Shown piece after piece: positions 18,974 to 27,148 of a DNA stretch of 64,000 nucleotides. The position numbers and the translations under genes were made by a program. How positions within the stretch are numbered: the first letter of the stretch is position 1; each line of letters opens with the position of its first letter. The notes beneath the pieces were generated by a model. The model saw nothing but the letters and a program-made list of their open reading frames with translations, searched no databases and had not been told where the DNA came from. This stretch comes from Edaphobacter modestus (GTDB lineage Bacteria > Acidobacteriota > Terriglobia > Terriglobales > Acidobacteriaceae): NCBI RefSeq assembly GCF_004217555.1, contig NZ_SHKW01000001.1, forward strand, positions 992,001 through 1,056,000, in the 5' to 3' direction.

Positions 18974-20164
18974 CTAGGATCGCCGAACCGGATCTTTATC
19001 GGACAATGCGCCGCGGTAAGGAAAGATCACCGAGAACACGGTGCCAGACTCGCCGGGCCTTTTGCTGCTCCGCACACTGATGCTTCCATGGTGTTTCTCG
19101 GCGATGCCTGCGCTCACCCAGAGTCCAAGGCCAGTCCCGGTAACCTCTTTCGTCGTAAAGAACGGGTCGTAGATGTGCTGCCTGGTCTCCGCGTCCATTC
19201 CGTACCCGTTGTCCGCCAGCGTAATCCGCACTCCACGGCTGCCGTCCCGCCAATCGCGCGCCGTACGAACCCGGATGCGCAGCTTCCCTCCCATCGGCAT
19301 CGCATCCAGCGCATTCCCAATCAGGTTGGCAAGCAGTTGCCGGATCTCTCCCGCATAACAGATCAGGTGCGGTGCATCGACCTCTTCGCTCTCTACCGCA
19401 ATGCTCGCCTGAGTGAATCTCCCCCGGTACAGGGATAGGACCGAATGCAGCAGATCCACGATATTGACGGATTCAGGAGAGCTTCTCTGCCTGCGGAACT
19501 GCAGCGTCTGGGCTGTGATGTGGGAGACTCGCATCAACTCCTGCTGCGCGGCCTCAATGTTGGCCCTCGTCGCCTCATCCGCCGATTGCGCGGCCAGATA
19601 CAAAAGATTCGTGACCGCTTCAAGCGGATTATTGATCTCATGCGCGATCGAGGATGCAAGCCTCCCCACAATCGCGAGTTTCTCCGATTCGCGCAATGCG
19701 ATCTCGGCCATCTTCATCTCTGTGATATCGGTGCACGATCCGATGAAGCCCAGGAACTCCTCCGATGCCCCGAATCTCGGTAAGCCATGATCGAGAACCC
19801 AGCGATAGACACCGTCCCTGCGCCGCAGGCGGTATTCCATCTGGAACGGCTCCTGCGTCTCGAAGTGTTCCGCATAAACCTTCAGACAGCGATCGAGATC
19901 GTCGGGATGGACGCCGGCCATCCACCCCTTTCCAAACTCCTGCTCCAGGGTGCACCCGCGAAACTCCAGCCATGGCTTATTGAACCAGGTGTACTGAGCA
20001 TCGGTTCCGGACAGCCAGATCAGGACCGGCGCCGAGTTGGCAATCTGCTGGAAATGCACTTCATCTTCCGGCGCGCGCACGTCCACGCAAACCGGTAGTC
20101 CGCCCGTCTTCTCCGAGCTTTCACTCACAAAGGGAATCCTCGAGGCCCAATCTTGCTGAGTCAA
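18974..20164 (-). CDS. Soluble PAS sensor histidine kinase
   Basis: 396 residues without any membrane helix, so cytoplasmic. One PAS/PAC unit (about 36-150: WFNKPWLEFRGCTLEQEFG, then VHPDDLDRC and the PAC segment YRLRRRDGVYRWVLDHG) precedes the kinase core with His175 in ASSIAHEINNPLEAV and an HATPase domain with DNGYGMD and [18 protein letters not shown]. No cognate regulator is adjacent. It is transcribed away from the tol-pal locus with a 145-base divergent gap. The core resembles the membrane kinase at 14791-16569, suggesting duplication with exchange of the sensor. Confidence 0.85.
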   Translation of the reverse strand: MTQQDWASRIPFVSESSEKTGGLPVCVDVRAPEDEVHFQQIANSAPVLIWLSGTDAQYTWFNKPWLEFRGCTLEQEFGKGWMAGVHPDDLDRCLKVYAEHFETQEPFQMEYRLRRRDGVYRWVLDHGLPRFGASEEFLGFIGSCTDITEMKMAEIALRESEKLAIVGRLASSIAHEINNPLEAVTNLLYLAAQSADEATRANIEAAQQELMRVSHITAQTLQFRRQRSSPESVNIVDLLHSVLSLYRGRFTQASIAVESEEVDAPHLICYAGEIRQLLANLIGNALDAMPMGGKLRIRVRTARDWRDGSRGVRITLADNGYGMDAETRQHIYDPFFTTKEVTGTGLGLWVSAGIAEKHHGSISVRSSKRPGESGTVFSVIFPYRGALSDKDPVRRS

Positions 20165-20309
20165 AGTATCCTACTCCTCTCCCGATCCACCTCGCGGGCG
20201 AACAAGCCTTCCATGCCTCTCGTACCCGTCATGTATCTGACTGTATGCTGCCCTTGCCTGTTTACGCCGCGTCCAACGATTTACACTACTTTCTGGTGGA
20301 CAAATAACT

Positions 20310-21113
20310 ATGGTCTGGACCCTAGCCCTCGCCCTTCACTTCCTTCAGGAAGACGCCGCCTCCGTTCCTCCGGCCAACACAGCCAGCTCCAGCGCAATTG
20401 CCGAGATGATCCACAACAGCGGACCGGTCGCTTTCGCCGTGCTCGTTCTCCTTCTGCTGGCTAGCATCTTCTCCTGGACCATCATGCTCTCCAAATGGTC
20501 GGGTCTGGGCCGCGCCGACAAGCAGAGCAAGCGGTTCCTCCGCGCCTTCCGCAAGTCCAGCCGTCTCAGCGAAGTCGCCACTGTCGCCGAACAGTTCCGG
20601 CCCAGCCCGCTCGTCTCCGTCTTCAACGAGATCCACGACGAGTACCAGCGTCAGAACGGTGGCCGCGGGCTCCCACGCAACCCCATCGCGCTCGAACGCG
20701 CCGCCGCAACCGCGTCCAGCGAATCCCTCACCCTCATGGAGTCGCGCATGACCTGGCTTGCCACGATCGCCGCCATCGCACCCTTCATCGGTCTCTTCGG
20801 AACCGTCTGGGGAATCATCGATGCCTTCCACGGACTCGGCACCGCAGGCGCCGCCACTCTCCGCGCCGTAGCCCCCGGAATCTCTGAGGCCCTCATCACC
20901 ACCGCCGCCGGCCTCGTCGTCGCTGTCCCCGCCGTCATCGGATACAACCAGCTCACCGCTCGCCTCCGTGAACAGGGTGCGCGCATGGACGACTTCGGTC
21001 GCGAGCTTCTCAACGCTATCGAGAACGCAGCCATGGTCACGCCGACGCAGCCGCCCCAGCCCCCGACCCCGACCTATGCCGCCGAAGAGCTGCCCCGCAG
21101 GAGGGCCTTTTAG
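20310..21113 (+). CDS. tolQ: TolQ/ExbB-type proton channel subunit
   Basis: 267 residues with three membrane helices: one near the N-terminus (VAFAVLVLLLLASIFSWTIML) and a pair around MTWLATIAAIAPFIGLFGTVWG and LITTAAGLVVAVPAVIGYN. The TVWGI and AAGL(V) segments are the conserved MotA/TolQ/ExbB core that conducts protons with TolR. Gene order (tolR, TonB/TolA-like, tolB, pal, cpoB) identifies it as the Tol-Pal energy unit rather than a TonB-ExbBD set. The ATG at 20310 is the first in frame. A gap of two bases separates it from tolR. Confidence 0.9.
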   Translation: MVWTLALALHFLQEDAASVPPANTASSSAIAEMIHNSGPVAFAVLVLLLLASIFSWTIMLSKWSGLGRADKQSKRFLRAFRKSSRLSEVATVAEQFRPSPLVSVFNEIHDEYQRQNGGRGLPRNPIALERAAATASSESLTLMESRMTWLATIAAIAPFIGLFGTVWGIIDAFHGLGTAGAATLRAVAPGISEALITTAAGLVVAVPAVIGYNQLTARLREQGARMDDFGRELLNAIENAAMVTPTQPPQPPTPTYAAEELPRRRAF

Positions 21114-21115
21114 CC

Positions 21116-21532
21116 ATGGCATTCAGCGCAAAGGGACGCACCCAGACCGCACTCGCCGAGATCAACATCACGCCGCTCGTCGACGTCGTCCTCGTGCTCC
21201 TGCTCATCTTCATGCTCACCGCGCCCGTCCTGCAGTCCGGCATCGACGTCGCCATCCCGAAGACCCGTACCGTCAGCCAGGTCACCGAAGACCGCATGGT
21301 CGTCACGATCGACCGCGAGCAGAATGTCTTCCTGCAGGACAAGCCCGTCAACGTCAACGAGCTTCCCGCGCGCCTGCGCACCACCGGCAAAGGTGACCCG
21401 GCCAAGCGCGTCATCTATCTTCGCGCCGACGAGCGTGTCCCCTTCGGAGCCTTTGCCTCCGTCATGGACGCAGTCAAGCTGGCCGGCATCACCAACATCA
21501 GCATCGTCACTCGACCCATCGAAAATAAGTAG
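21116..21532 (+). CDS. tolR: TolR/ExbD-type protein
   Basis: 138 residues. A single N-terminal membrane helix (LVDVVLVLLLIFMLTAPVLQ) contains the conserved Asp (INITPLVDVVLVLL) that protonates during energy transduction. It is followed by a periplasmic domain with IPKTRTVSQ and the C-terminal pattern VIYLRADERVPFGAFASVMDAVKLAGI, typical of ExbD/TolR. It works with TolQ to drive the TonB/TolA-like protein encoded next. Confidence 0.92.
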   Translation: MAFSAKGRTQTALAEINITPLVDVVLVLLLIFMLTAPVLQSGIDVAIPKTRTVSQVTEDRMVVTIDREQNVFLQDKPVNVNELPARLRTTGKGDPAKRVIYLRADERVPFGAFASVMDAVKLAGITNISIVTRPIENK

Positions 21533-21558
21533 CACCATAAAACCTGACCGAAGAAGAC

Positions 21559-22350
21559 ATGGCAGATCTCACCTGGAATCCCGACGAGCAACTTGCAGAC
21601 GACAACCTGCGCAAAAATTTCGTCGGCTCGCTCGTGCTCCATCTTGCCGTTGCCGCTCTCATCGGTGGACTCGCCTACTTCCACAATCGCGGTCATAACT
21701 GGGGAGAAAATGCCTCAACCGCAGGCGCGATCCAGGCCACGATGGTCGCCGCGCTTCCTTTGCCCCCCAAGCAGCGTGAGCTCGACACCGGCGTCCTCAC
21801 CTCCGAAAATCCCAGTCCTGCGCCCCTCATCGCACCGGAAAAGACCGAGCCTCCGCCCGAGCCCCACGAAGTGACGATTCCGGAGAAGGCGAAGCCGCCC
21901 AAGGTCGCCGAGAAGCCCACGCCTGCGCCTCCCAAGCATCCGCAGCCCACGCCGCCCCAGCCCAACAAGGCCGCTACCGGCGAGACTGCGGGCATCCGCA
22001 TCCCGCAGGCCACCCTCGAGCTCAAAAACGGCACCGCCTCCGCCATGGTGCAGGACCGTGCCTTCGGCAGCCGCTTCGCCTACTACGTCAACATCGTCAA
22101 CCGCACCGTCGCGCAGAACTGGTACACCCAGGAGGCCGATCCTCGTGCCTCCGTCGGCAAAAGCGTAACTGTCCTGTTTGATATCGACCGCTCCGGAGCT
22201 CCATCCAACCCACGCCTCGAGACACGCAGCGGTTCTCCCTCCCTGGACCAGTCGGCCCTGCGTGCCGTGCAGCGAGTCGAAGGCTTCGGTCCCCTTCCCG
22301 CCGGAGACCACATCACCGTCGAATACACCTTCCATTACACCCAGCCCTGA
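21559..22350 (+). CDS. TonB C-terminal-domain protein in TolA position
   Basis: 263 residues: a short cytoplasmic N-terminus, one membrane helix (VGSLVLHLAVAALIGGLAYF), a long Pro/Lys/Glu-rich spacer (about 80-150, many PEPP/KPP/PTPP elements) able to span the periplasm, and a C-terminal TonB/TolA fold (about 170-263) with GKSVTVLFDIDRSGAPSNPRLE and SLDQSALRAVQRVEGFGPLP. By position between tolR and tolB it should do the job of TolA, linking the TolQR motor to Pal/TolB, although the C-terminal domain reads as TonB-like. For that reason the symbol is left open. Confidence 0.83.
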   Translation: MADLTWNPDEQLADDNLRKNFVGSLVLHLAVAALIGGLAYFHNRGHNWGENASTAGAIQATMVAALPLPPKQRELDTGVLTSENPSPAPLIAPEKTEPPPEPHEVTIPEKAKPPKVAEKPTPAPPKHPQPTPPQPNKAATGETAGIRIPQATLELKNGTASAMVQDRAFGSRFAYYVNIVNRTVAQNWYTQEADPRASVGKSVTVLFDIDRSGAPSNPRLETRSGSPSLDQSALRAVQRVEGFGPLPAGDHITVEYTFHYTQP

Positions 22351-22364
22351 CGGCATAATCGTCC

Positions 22365-23147
22365 GTGTCCATCTTTCCCCGAATTGCCTCTTCTCTGCTC
22401 GTCCTGAGCCTGTCCGCGGCCGTTCTCCACGCGGAAACTAAAGTGCTCGTGTACACCCGCAACTACACCCCTGACGGCAAGGGCTACGTCCACGACAACA
22501 TCGCCACCAGCGTCGAAGCCATCAAAAAGATGGGAGCTGAGAGCCACTTCAGCGTTGACTCTTCCGACTCGTCCGACGTATTCACCGATGCCAATCTGCG
22601 CCAATACGCCGCCCTCATCTTCGCCAACAGCAATAACGAAGCCTTCACCACCGATGACCAGCGTGCGGCGTTCAAGCGTTACATCCAATCCCACCACAGC
22701 TTCGTCGCCATCCATTCGGCCTCAGGCTCAGAGCGAGCGTGGCCCTACTACTGGCAGGTTGTAGGCGGAAAATTTACGGAGCACCCTCGTCTGCAAACCT
22801 TCACGATTCACGTAGCCGACCCTGCTTTTCCGGCCACACGAGGTTTGGCAACCGACTTCTCCTGGACCGATGAGTGCTACTTCACCGATCACCTCAGCCC
22901 TGGTATCCACCCTTTCCTGACCACCGATCGAACCAAACTCGCTGGCCTCGAAAAGATGCGCACCGAGCCGAACAGCTACCCAAATCCCTTGCCCCTCGCC
23001 TGGTTCCAGACCTTCGATAGCAGCCGCGAGGTCTACCTTGCCCTCGGCCACCGCAAAGAGGATTACGAGAATCCGATCCTTTACAACCTCATCCGGCGCA
23101 GTATCCTCTGGTCCATCCACAAGAAACAGGGCGACGCTAAACGATAG
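22365..23147 (+). CDS. Secreted ThuA-like domain protein
   Basis: 260 residues with a signal peptide (IASSLLVLSLSAAVLHA, then E) and a ThuA-like glutamine-amidotransferase fold: KVLVYTRNYT.., YVHDNIATSVEAIKKMGAE, FVAIHSASGSERAWPYYWQVVGGKFTEHP (read in parts) and LPLAWFQTFDSSREVYLALGH. ThuA-like proteins are linked to sugar (trehalose, glycoside) metabolism, but the biochemical role is usually unknown. The GTG start at 22365 is 15 bases after the TonB/TolA-like gene and the gene is followed by tolB, so it sits inside the Tol-Pal operon, which is not a standard Tol component. Confidence 0.82.
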   Translation: MSIFPRIASSLLVLSLSAAVLHAETKVLVYTRNYTPDGKGYVHDNIATSVEAIKKMGAESHFSVDSSDSSDVFTDANLRQYAALIFANSNNEAFTTDDQRAAFKRYIQSHHSFVAIHSASGSERAWPYYWQVVGGKFTEHPRLQTFTIHVADPAFPATRGLATDFSWTDECYFTDHLSPGIHPFLTTDRTKLAGLEKMRTEPNSYPNPLPLAWFQTFDSSREVYLALGHRKEDYENPILYNLIRRSILWSIHKKQGDAKR

Positions 23148-23232
23148 AAACTCATGGCTGTATAAAGATTGGTTCGCGTTTCGCACATCAAAAATAACCC
23201 TGTCCGCCCTCTTTGCGTCTACGATAAAAGAG

Positions 23233-24612
23233 ATGATCTATCGTCAGGCTCGACCTTTGTCACAACTTCTTCTGCGTCCCGCCGGGCTCCTCCTCATAGC
23301 CTTCGCTCTGCTCTCCCTCCCCTCGGAGACTTTGCATGCCCAGGACTGGTTTAAGACCGAAACCTCCGCCGGCGTCTCCAACATCCGCATCGCGGTCGCC
23401 GACTTCAAACCCGTCGCCGCCGACGCGCAGACCACACCTCTCAAGCAGACCTTCGACACCACACTCTTCAACGATCTGACCAACGCCGGCATCTTCGACG
23501 TCGTATCGAAGAGTCTTCTGCCGCAGGCCTCCCCGGGAGCGCCCGGCGAGATCAACCTCGCCCAATGGTCCGTCGCACCCGCCAACGCTGCCATGATCGC
23601 CTTCGGAGCCTTCGGAACCTCCGGCGGCCTCATCACCGTCAACGGCTTTCTCTTCGACGCGAAGAACACCCAGTTCCCTCAAGTCCTCTCCAAGCAGTAC
23701 AACGAAGAGGCCAACGATGAGATGGCCCGCCAGGTCGCCCATCGCTTCGCCGACGAGATCATCTTCCGCCTCGGCGGCGGCGTCCCCGGCATCGCCGAGA
23801 CCAAGATCTACTACGTCAAGTTTGCCGGCGGAAATAAAGAGATCTGGGCAATGGACTACGACGGCGCCAATCAGCACGAGATCACCCATCTGGGCACCGT
23901 CTCCATCTCGCCTCGCGTCGCGCCCGACAACAGCCGCATAGCCTTCTCTTCGCTCGGTCGCGATGGCTTCCAGATCCGCATGTACTCGCTTCTGCTCAAC
24001 CGAATGGTCAACTTCCCATCCGCCGGCGGAACCAACCTCTCACCCGCATGGTCTCCCAACGGGCACGACATCGCCTTCTCTTCCTCGCGTACCAGCGATC
24101 CTGAGATCTATATCACCGACTCCAACGGCGGATCCGTGCGCCGGGTCACCAGCTTCCGCGGACCCGACGTCTCGCCCGTCTTCAACCCCAAGACCGGATC
24201 GCAGATCGCATGGGTCAGCGGACGCACCCATCTGCCCCAGCTCTACGTCATGGATGCCGACGGCTCGGCCGTCACGCGCATGACCGACGGCGGTTATGCC
24301 ACCTCGCCCTCGTGGTCGCCCAATGGCCAGTTCCTCGCCTTCGCCTGGGATCGCAAGTACGGCCCCGGAGCGCCCGGCGGGCAGGACATCTACGTGATGG
24401 AGGTCGCCACCAAGCGCTGGATTCAGGTCACCCATGAAATTGGCCGTTGCGACTTCCCCTCGTGGTCTCCCGATGGCCGCCACCTTGTCTTCGCCAACTC
24501 ACCTGACGGTCGTGCCTCCAGCACACGAATCGTCAGCGTGCTGGCCGACGGCACCGGTCGCCGTAACCTGACCGGCGCAGGAGCCGACATGCCAAACTGG
24601 AGCTGGAAGTAG
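23233..24612 (+). CDS. tolB: Tol-Pal system beta-propeller protein TolB
   Basis: 459 residues. An N-terminal signal peptide (PAGLLLIAFALLSLPSETLHA) is followed by the TolB N-terminal domain (SNIRIAVADFKPV..) and a six-bladed propeller built from PD40/WD40-like repeats: FSSLGRDGFQIRMYSL, LSPAWSPNGHDIAFSSSR, ATSPSWSPNGQFLAFAW, DFPSWSPDGRHLVFAN. TolB binds Pal and TolA in the periplasm. The ATG at 23233 is chosen since the signal peptide begins there; the frame is open upstream but overlaps thuA. Confidence 0.93.
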   Translation: MIYRQARPLSQLLLRPAGLLLIAFALLSLPSETLHAQDWFKTETSAGVSNIRIAVADFKPVAADAQTTPLKQTFDTTLFNDLTNAGIFDVVSKSLLPQASPGAPGEINLAQWSVAPANAAMIAFGAFGTSGGLITVNGFLFDAKNTQFPQVLSKQYNEEANDEMARQVAHRFADEIIFRLGGGVPGIAETKIYYVKFAGGNKEIWAMDYDGANQHEITHLGTVSISPRVAPDNSRIAFSSLGRDGFQIRMYSLLLNRMVNFPSAGGTNLSPAWSPNGHDIAFSSSRTSDPEIYITDSNGGSVRRVTSFRGPDVSPVFNPKTGSQIAWVSGRTHLPQLYVMDADGSAVTRMTDGGYATSPSWSPNGQFLAFAWDRKYGPGAPGGQDIYVMEVATKRWIQVTHEIGRCDFPSWSPDGRHLVFANSPDGRASSTRIVSVLADGTGRRNLTGAGADMPNWSWK

Positions 24613-24627
24613 TTATGCAACTCTCCC

Positions 24628-24652
24628 CTGCGAGAAGTTCCACTCCTCGCAG
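24628..24652 (+). other. Stem-loop between tolB and pal
   Basis: CTGCGAG (24628-24634) and CTCGCAG (24646-24652) form a perfect 7-bp stem with an 11-base loop, 15 bases after the tolB stop. No T tract follows. It may protect the tolB message or modulate read-through into pal; this is inference. Confidence 0.45.
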
Positions 24653-24711
24653 ATAACCTGAAACCTTAGTTCCATCTGGTTGAGAAAAAGAAAGAGCAGG
24701 AGAACCCTCCA

Positions 24712-25473
24712 ATGAACGTATCGCCCGCAAATTACCGCAAGGCTCTGGTTATGGCTGCTATTGTGGCCGCCCTTTGCACAGTCACTGGCTGCCATAAGAA
24801 AGATAAGGCGGTTAACCCCGCTTCGCTCGGCCCCATGCCGACATCTTCCCCCGCGCCTACTGCCACCCTTACGGCCGATCCAGTTGCCATCGATGTCGGC
24901 CAGTCCGTTGTGCTGAACTGGCGTACCACCAACGCCACCTCCGTCACCATCGACGGCATCGGCGAGGTCCCCGTCAACGGCACCCAGACCGTCTCGCCCT
25001 CTACCTCGACCGATTTCCATCTCACCGCCAAGGGTGACGGTGGCACCGCCGACTCGAACGTCCGCGTAACCGTCCGAGTTCCCCAGGCGCCCTCCGCGCC
25101 CTCCGACAGTGGCGACATGGGCTCCGAGGCGGCATTCCACCAGAACGTCAAAGACATCTTCTTTGACTACGACAGCTACGATCTCCGCCCCGACGCACAG
25201 GGCTCGTCGCAGACCGCTGCCTCCTACCTCAACTCGCACCCCGCCATCAAGATCGTCATCGGCGGTTACTGCGACGAGCGCGGATCGGCTGAGTACAATC
25301 TGGCTCTCGGCGAAAACCGCGCCAATGCAGCCAAGACCGCGCTGGTCAACGCCGGCGTAGCCGCATCGCGCGTCCGCGTCATCAGCTACGGCAAAGAGAA
25401 GCAGTTCTGCACCGAGCAGAACGAGAGCTGCTGGCAGCAGAATCGCCGGGCCCAGTTCTCGCTCGATCGCTAA
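24712..25473 (+). CDS. pal: Peptidoglycan-associated lipoprotein Pal with extra beta domain
   Basis: 253 residues. Signal peptide II with lipobox TVTGC. A Ser/Pro-rich linker and an Ig/PKD-like beta segment (about residues 47-125: LTADPVAIDVGQSVVLNWRT, then STDFHLTAKGDGGTADSNV) precede the OmpA-type peptidoglycan-binding domain (about 140-253: IFFDYDSYDLRPDAQ, GGYCDERGSAEYNLALGENR with the DAP-binding Asp/Arg, ending NRRAQFSL). Pal anchors the outer membrane to the wall and is contacted by TolB and TolA. Start supported by AGGAGAA nine bases upstream. The extra beta domain is not part of enterobacterial Pal. Confidence 0.92.
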   Translation: MNVSPANYRKALVMAAIVAALCTVTGCHKKDKAVNPASLGPMPTSSPAPTATLTADPVAIDVGQSVVLNWRTTNATSVTIDGIGEVPVNGTQTVSPSTSTDFHLTAKGDGGTADSNVRVTVRVPQAPSAPSDSGDMGSEAAFHQNVKDIFFDYDSYDLRPDAQGSSQTAASYLNSHPAIKIVIGGYCDERGSAEYNLALGENRANAAKTALVNAGVAASRVRVISYGKEKQFCTEQNESCWQQNRRAQFSLDR

Positions 25474-25499
25474 TCAAGGCAAGGTCGCACAACCTACGG

Positions 25500-25537
25500 C
25501 CCTCGCGTCTGCCGCTCGCTTTCAGGCAGCGCGAGGG
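25500..25537 (+). other. Strong stem-loop between pal and cpoB
   Basis: CCCTCGCG (25500-25507) pairs with CGCGAGGG (25530-25537); inside it CTGCC pairs with GGCAG, so about 13 pairs form with a single bulged base. It lies 27 bases after the pal stop. The downstream bases (TCTAAATC) are not a T run, so it is more likely a processing or partial-termination structure than a full intrinsic terminator. Confidence 0.55.
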
Positions 25538-25588
25538 TCTAAATCATCGGCACGCTGAAACAAAGAAATACGAGGCACAAAAGCCGCC

Positions 25589-26584
25589 ATGAACATCCCT
25601 ATCCCCATCTTCAGACGTTCGGTCTCGATGGCCTGCGCCGTCCTCGGGGCGTCCCTTCTCCTTCCAACCGCTCCTGCCTTCGCCGTAAGCAAGGAGATCG
25701 TGCAGCTTCAGACCCAGGTCCAGCAGCTTCAGGACGCCATAGCCCGTCTCCAGCAGTCCAATGACGAGCGTATGGGCGTCATGAAGGATCTCGTCCAGCA
25801 GAGCGCGGACTCGGTCAACCGCATGTCCGTCAACATCGACGGTCTGCAGAAGCAGCTCCAAACCCGCCAGCAGGCGCAGGACTCGAAGCTTGACCAGGTC
25901 TCTGGCCAGATCCAGTCGCTCAATGATTCCCTCGATGAGGTAAAGGCCCGGTTCGCCCGCCTTGAAAAGCTCACCCAGGACATCCAGAGCCAGCAGCAGC
26001 AGATGAACTCGAACATGCCTCCCGCGACCGGCGGAATCCCCGCTGACAACGCCGCCCCGCCTGCCAATACGCCGCCGCCCGTCACGAGCCCCGCGCCGGT
26101 TCGCAGGGGAAAGCCCTCAGCCGGCACGCCCCTGTCAGAGGCGGCGCCGGCACCCGAGTCTCCCACCGCAACCGCCGCACCAGCCGCACCGCCAGTTGAC
26201 GATCTCTACAAGACCGCCCTCGGCGATTACATGGGAGCAAAATATCAGCTCGCCTCTTCTGAGTTTGCCGACGTAGTCAAGTCCTATCCCGACCATCCCC
26301 TGGCCGGAAATGCCTCCTTCTACCAGGGCGAGATCGCCTATCGCGCCAGCCGCTACCAGGACGCCATCAAGGAATACGACCGCGTCATCGAGCAGTACGC
26401 CGACAGCAACAAGGTTCCCGTCTCCCACCTCCATAAGGGCCAGGCATTGATCGCCCTTAAGCAGAACGACGCCGGCATTCGAGAGCTTCGCGCCCTCATC
26501 CAGCGTTTTCCAAACTCTCCCGAAGCCATGCAGGCCCGCAGCAAGCTGAGCGGCATGGGTGTCACCGTCGTCCCCAAGCGTTAG
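25589..26584 (+). CDS. cpoB: Cell division coordinator CpoB (YbgF-like)
   Basis: 331 residues. A signal peptide (SLLLPTAPAFAV) leads into a coiled coil (about 35-140: EIVQLQTQVQQLQDAIARLQ, then heptads through LTQDIQSQQQQMN), then a Pro/Ala-rich linker and a C-terminal TPR domain (about 205-330: YKTALGDYMGAKYQLASSEF, FYQGEIAYRASRYQDAIKEY, SHLHKGQALIALKQNDAGI). This is the YbgF/CpoB architecture; the protein coordinates peptidoglycan synthesis with Tol-driven outer-membrane constriction. It ends the tol-pal cluster. Confidence 0.9.
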   Translation: MNIPIPIFRRSVSMACAVLGASLLLPTAPAFAVSKEIVQLQTQVQQLQDAIARLQQSNDERMGVMKDLVQQSADSVNRMSVNIDGLQKQLQTRQQAQDSKLDQVSGQIQSLNDSLDEVKARFARLEKLTQDIQSQQQQMNSNMPPATGGIPADNAAPPANTPPPVTSPAPVRRGKPSAGTPLSEAAPAPESPTATAAPAAPPVDDLYKTALGDYMGAKYQLASSEFADVVKSYPDHPLAGNASFYQGEIAYRASRYQDAIKEYDRVIEQYADSNKVPVSHLHKGQALIALKQNDAGIRELRALIQRFPNSPEAMQARSKLSGMGVTVVPKR

Positions 26585-26740
26585 ATCTACTCTCGCAACA
26601 CCCTTCCCCTTTTATCTTCTGCAATACCAAACCTTTCCCAGCCTATTCCGGTTCCAGCACTCCTGCTGATCCCCGCTGCCTATGCACTCTAGCAGTTGGC
26701 GGCCCACGGTTTGCAGGCCTCCCCATGGTTTGCATGGACC

Positions 26741-26786
26741 TGTAGACATGTAGACAGGCTGTCTACGGGCGTTACCCTGCCCGTAG
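26741..26786 (+). promoter_or_regulatory. Operator-like repeats and nested hairpins
   Basis: TGTAGACA occurs twice head to tail (26741-26748, 26749-26756) and once inverted (TGTCTAC, 26760-26766), so GTAGACA-GGC-TGTCTAC forms a perfect 7-bp palindrome. A second perfect 8-bp stem, CTACGGGC (26763-26770) with GCCCGTAG (26779-26786), shares the CTAC bases, so the two stems are mutually exclusive. Such repeats are typical of regulator operators. About 35 bases downstream is AGGAGGGG followed by ATG (26834), but the frame there is short and runs into repeats, so the regulated gene may be lost. Confidence 0.35.
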
Positions 26787-26881
26787 CTGACAAAATGCTC
26801 CTTGTAGTCAGGCTGTTCACTAGGAGGGGAAGTATGAAGAAGGAAGAAAGAGAGGAAGACGGAAAAACTGAAGCTGCCAAA

Positions 26882-27083
26882 GTGAGGTCTCATCCCCGTG
26901 ATGTCATTCCGACCAGTACGGTGCCACCCCATGAGGCATCATCCCGATCAGTGCGGTGTAACCCCGTGAGATGTCCTCCCCACCAGTGCGATGCCACGCC
27001 ATGAGGTCTCATCCCGATCAGTGCGATATCACCCCCATGAGGTGTCATCCCGACCGGAGCGAAGCGGAGTGGAGGGATCTGCG
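26882..27083. repeat. Degenerate ~35-bp tandem repeat array
   Basis: At least five imperfect units with starts near 26898, 26931, 26966, 27001 and 27037 (spacing 33-36), plus a partial unit from 26882. Each unit follows the pattern (A/G)TGAGGTNTCATCCCGA then CCAGTGCGATGTCACCCC. The last unit changes into GTCATCCCGACCGGAGCG followed by AAGCGGAGTGGAGGGATC, which reads like a dispersed intergenic repeat. It is probably non-coding. Confidence 0.75.
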
Positions 27084-27148
27084 TTCCTCCTCCCACAGAT
27101 AAACACCATTCGTTTTCTCCTCCAACCGCCAAAACATCTTCCAAAACC

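Noticed and set aside
26696-27004. 102-codon frame across the hairpins and tandem repeats
   Set aside because: Starts at TTG without a ribosome site, covers palindromes and repeats, and shows no domain. Only the internal ATG 26834 has a good ribosome site, and that is reported as an observation.
26882-27083. CRISPR-like array
   Set aside because: Units abut each other without unique spacers, are strongly degenerate, and no cas gene is in the window.
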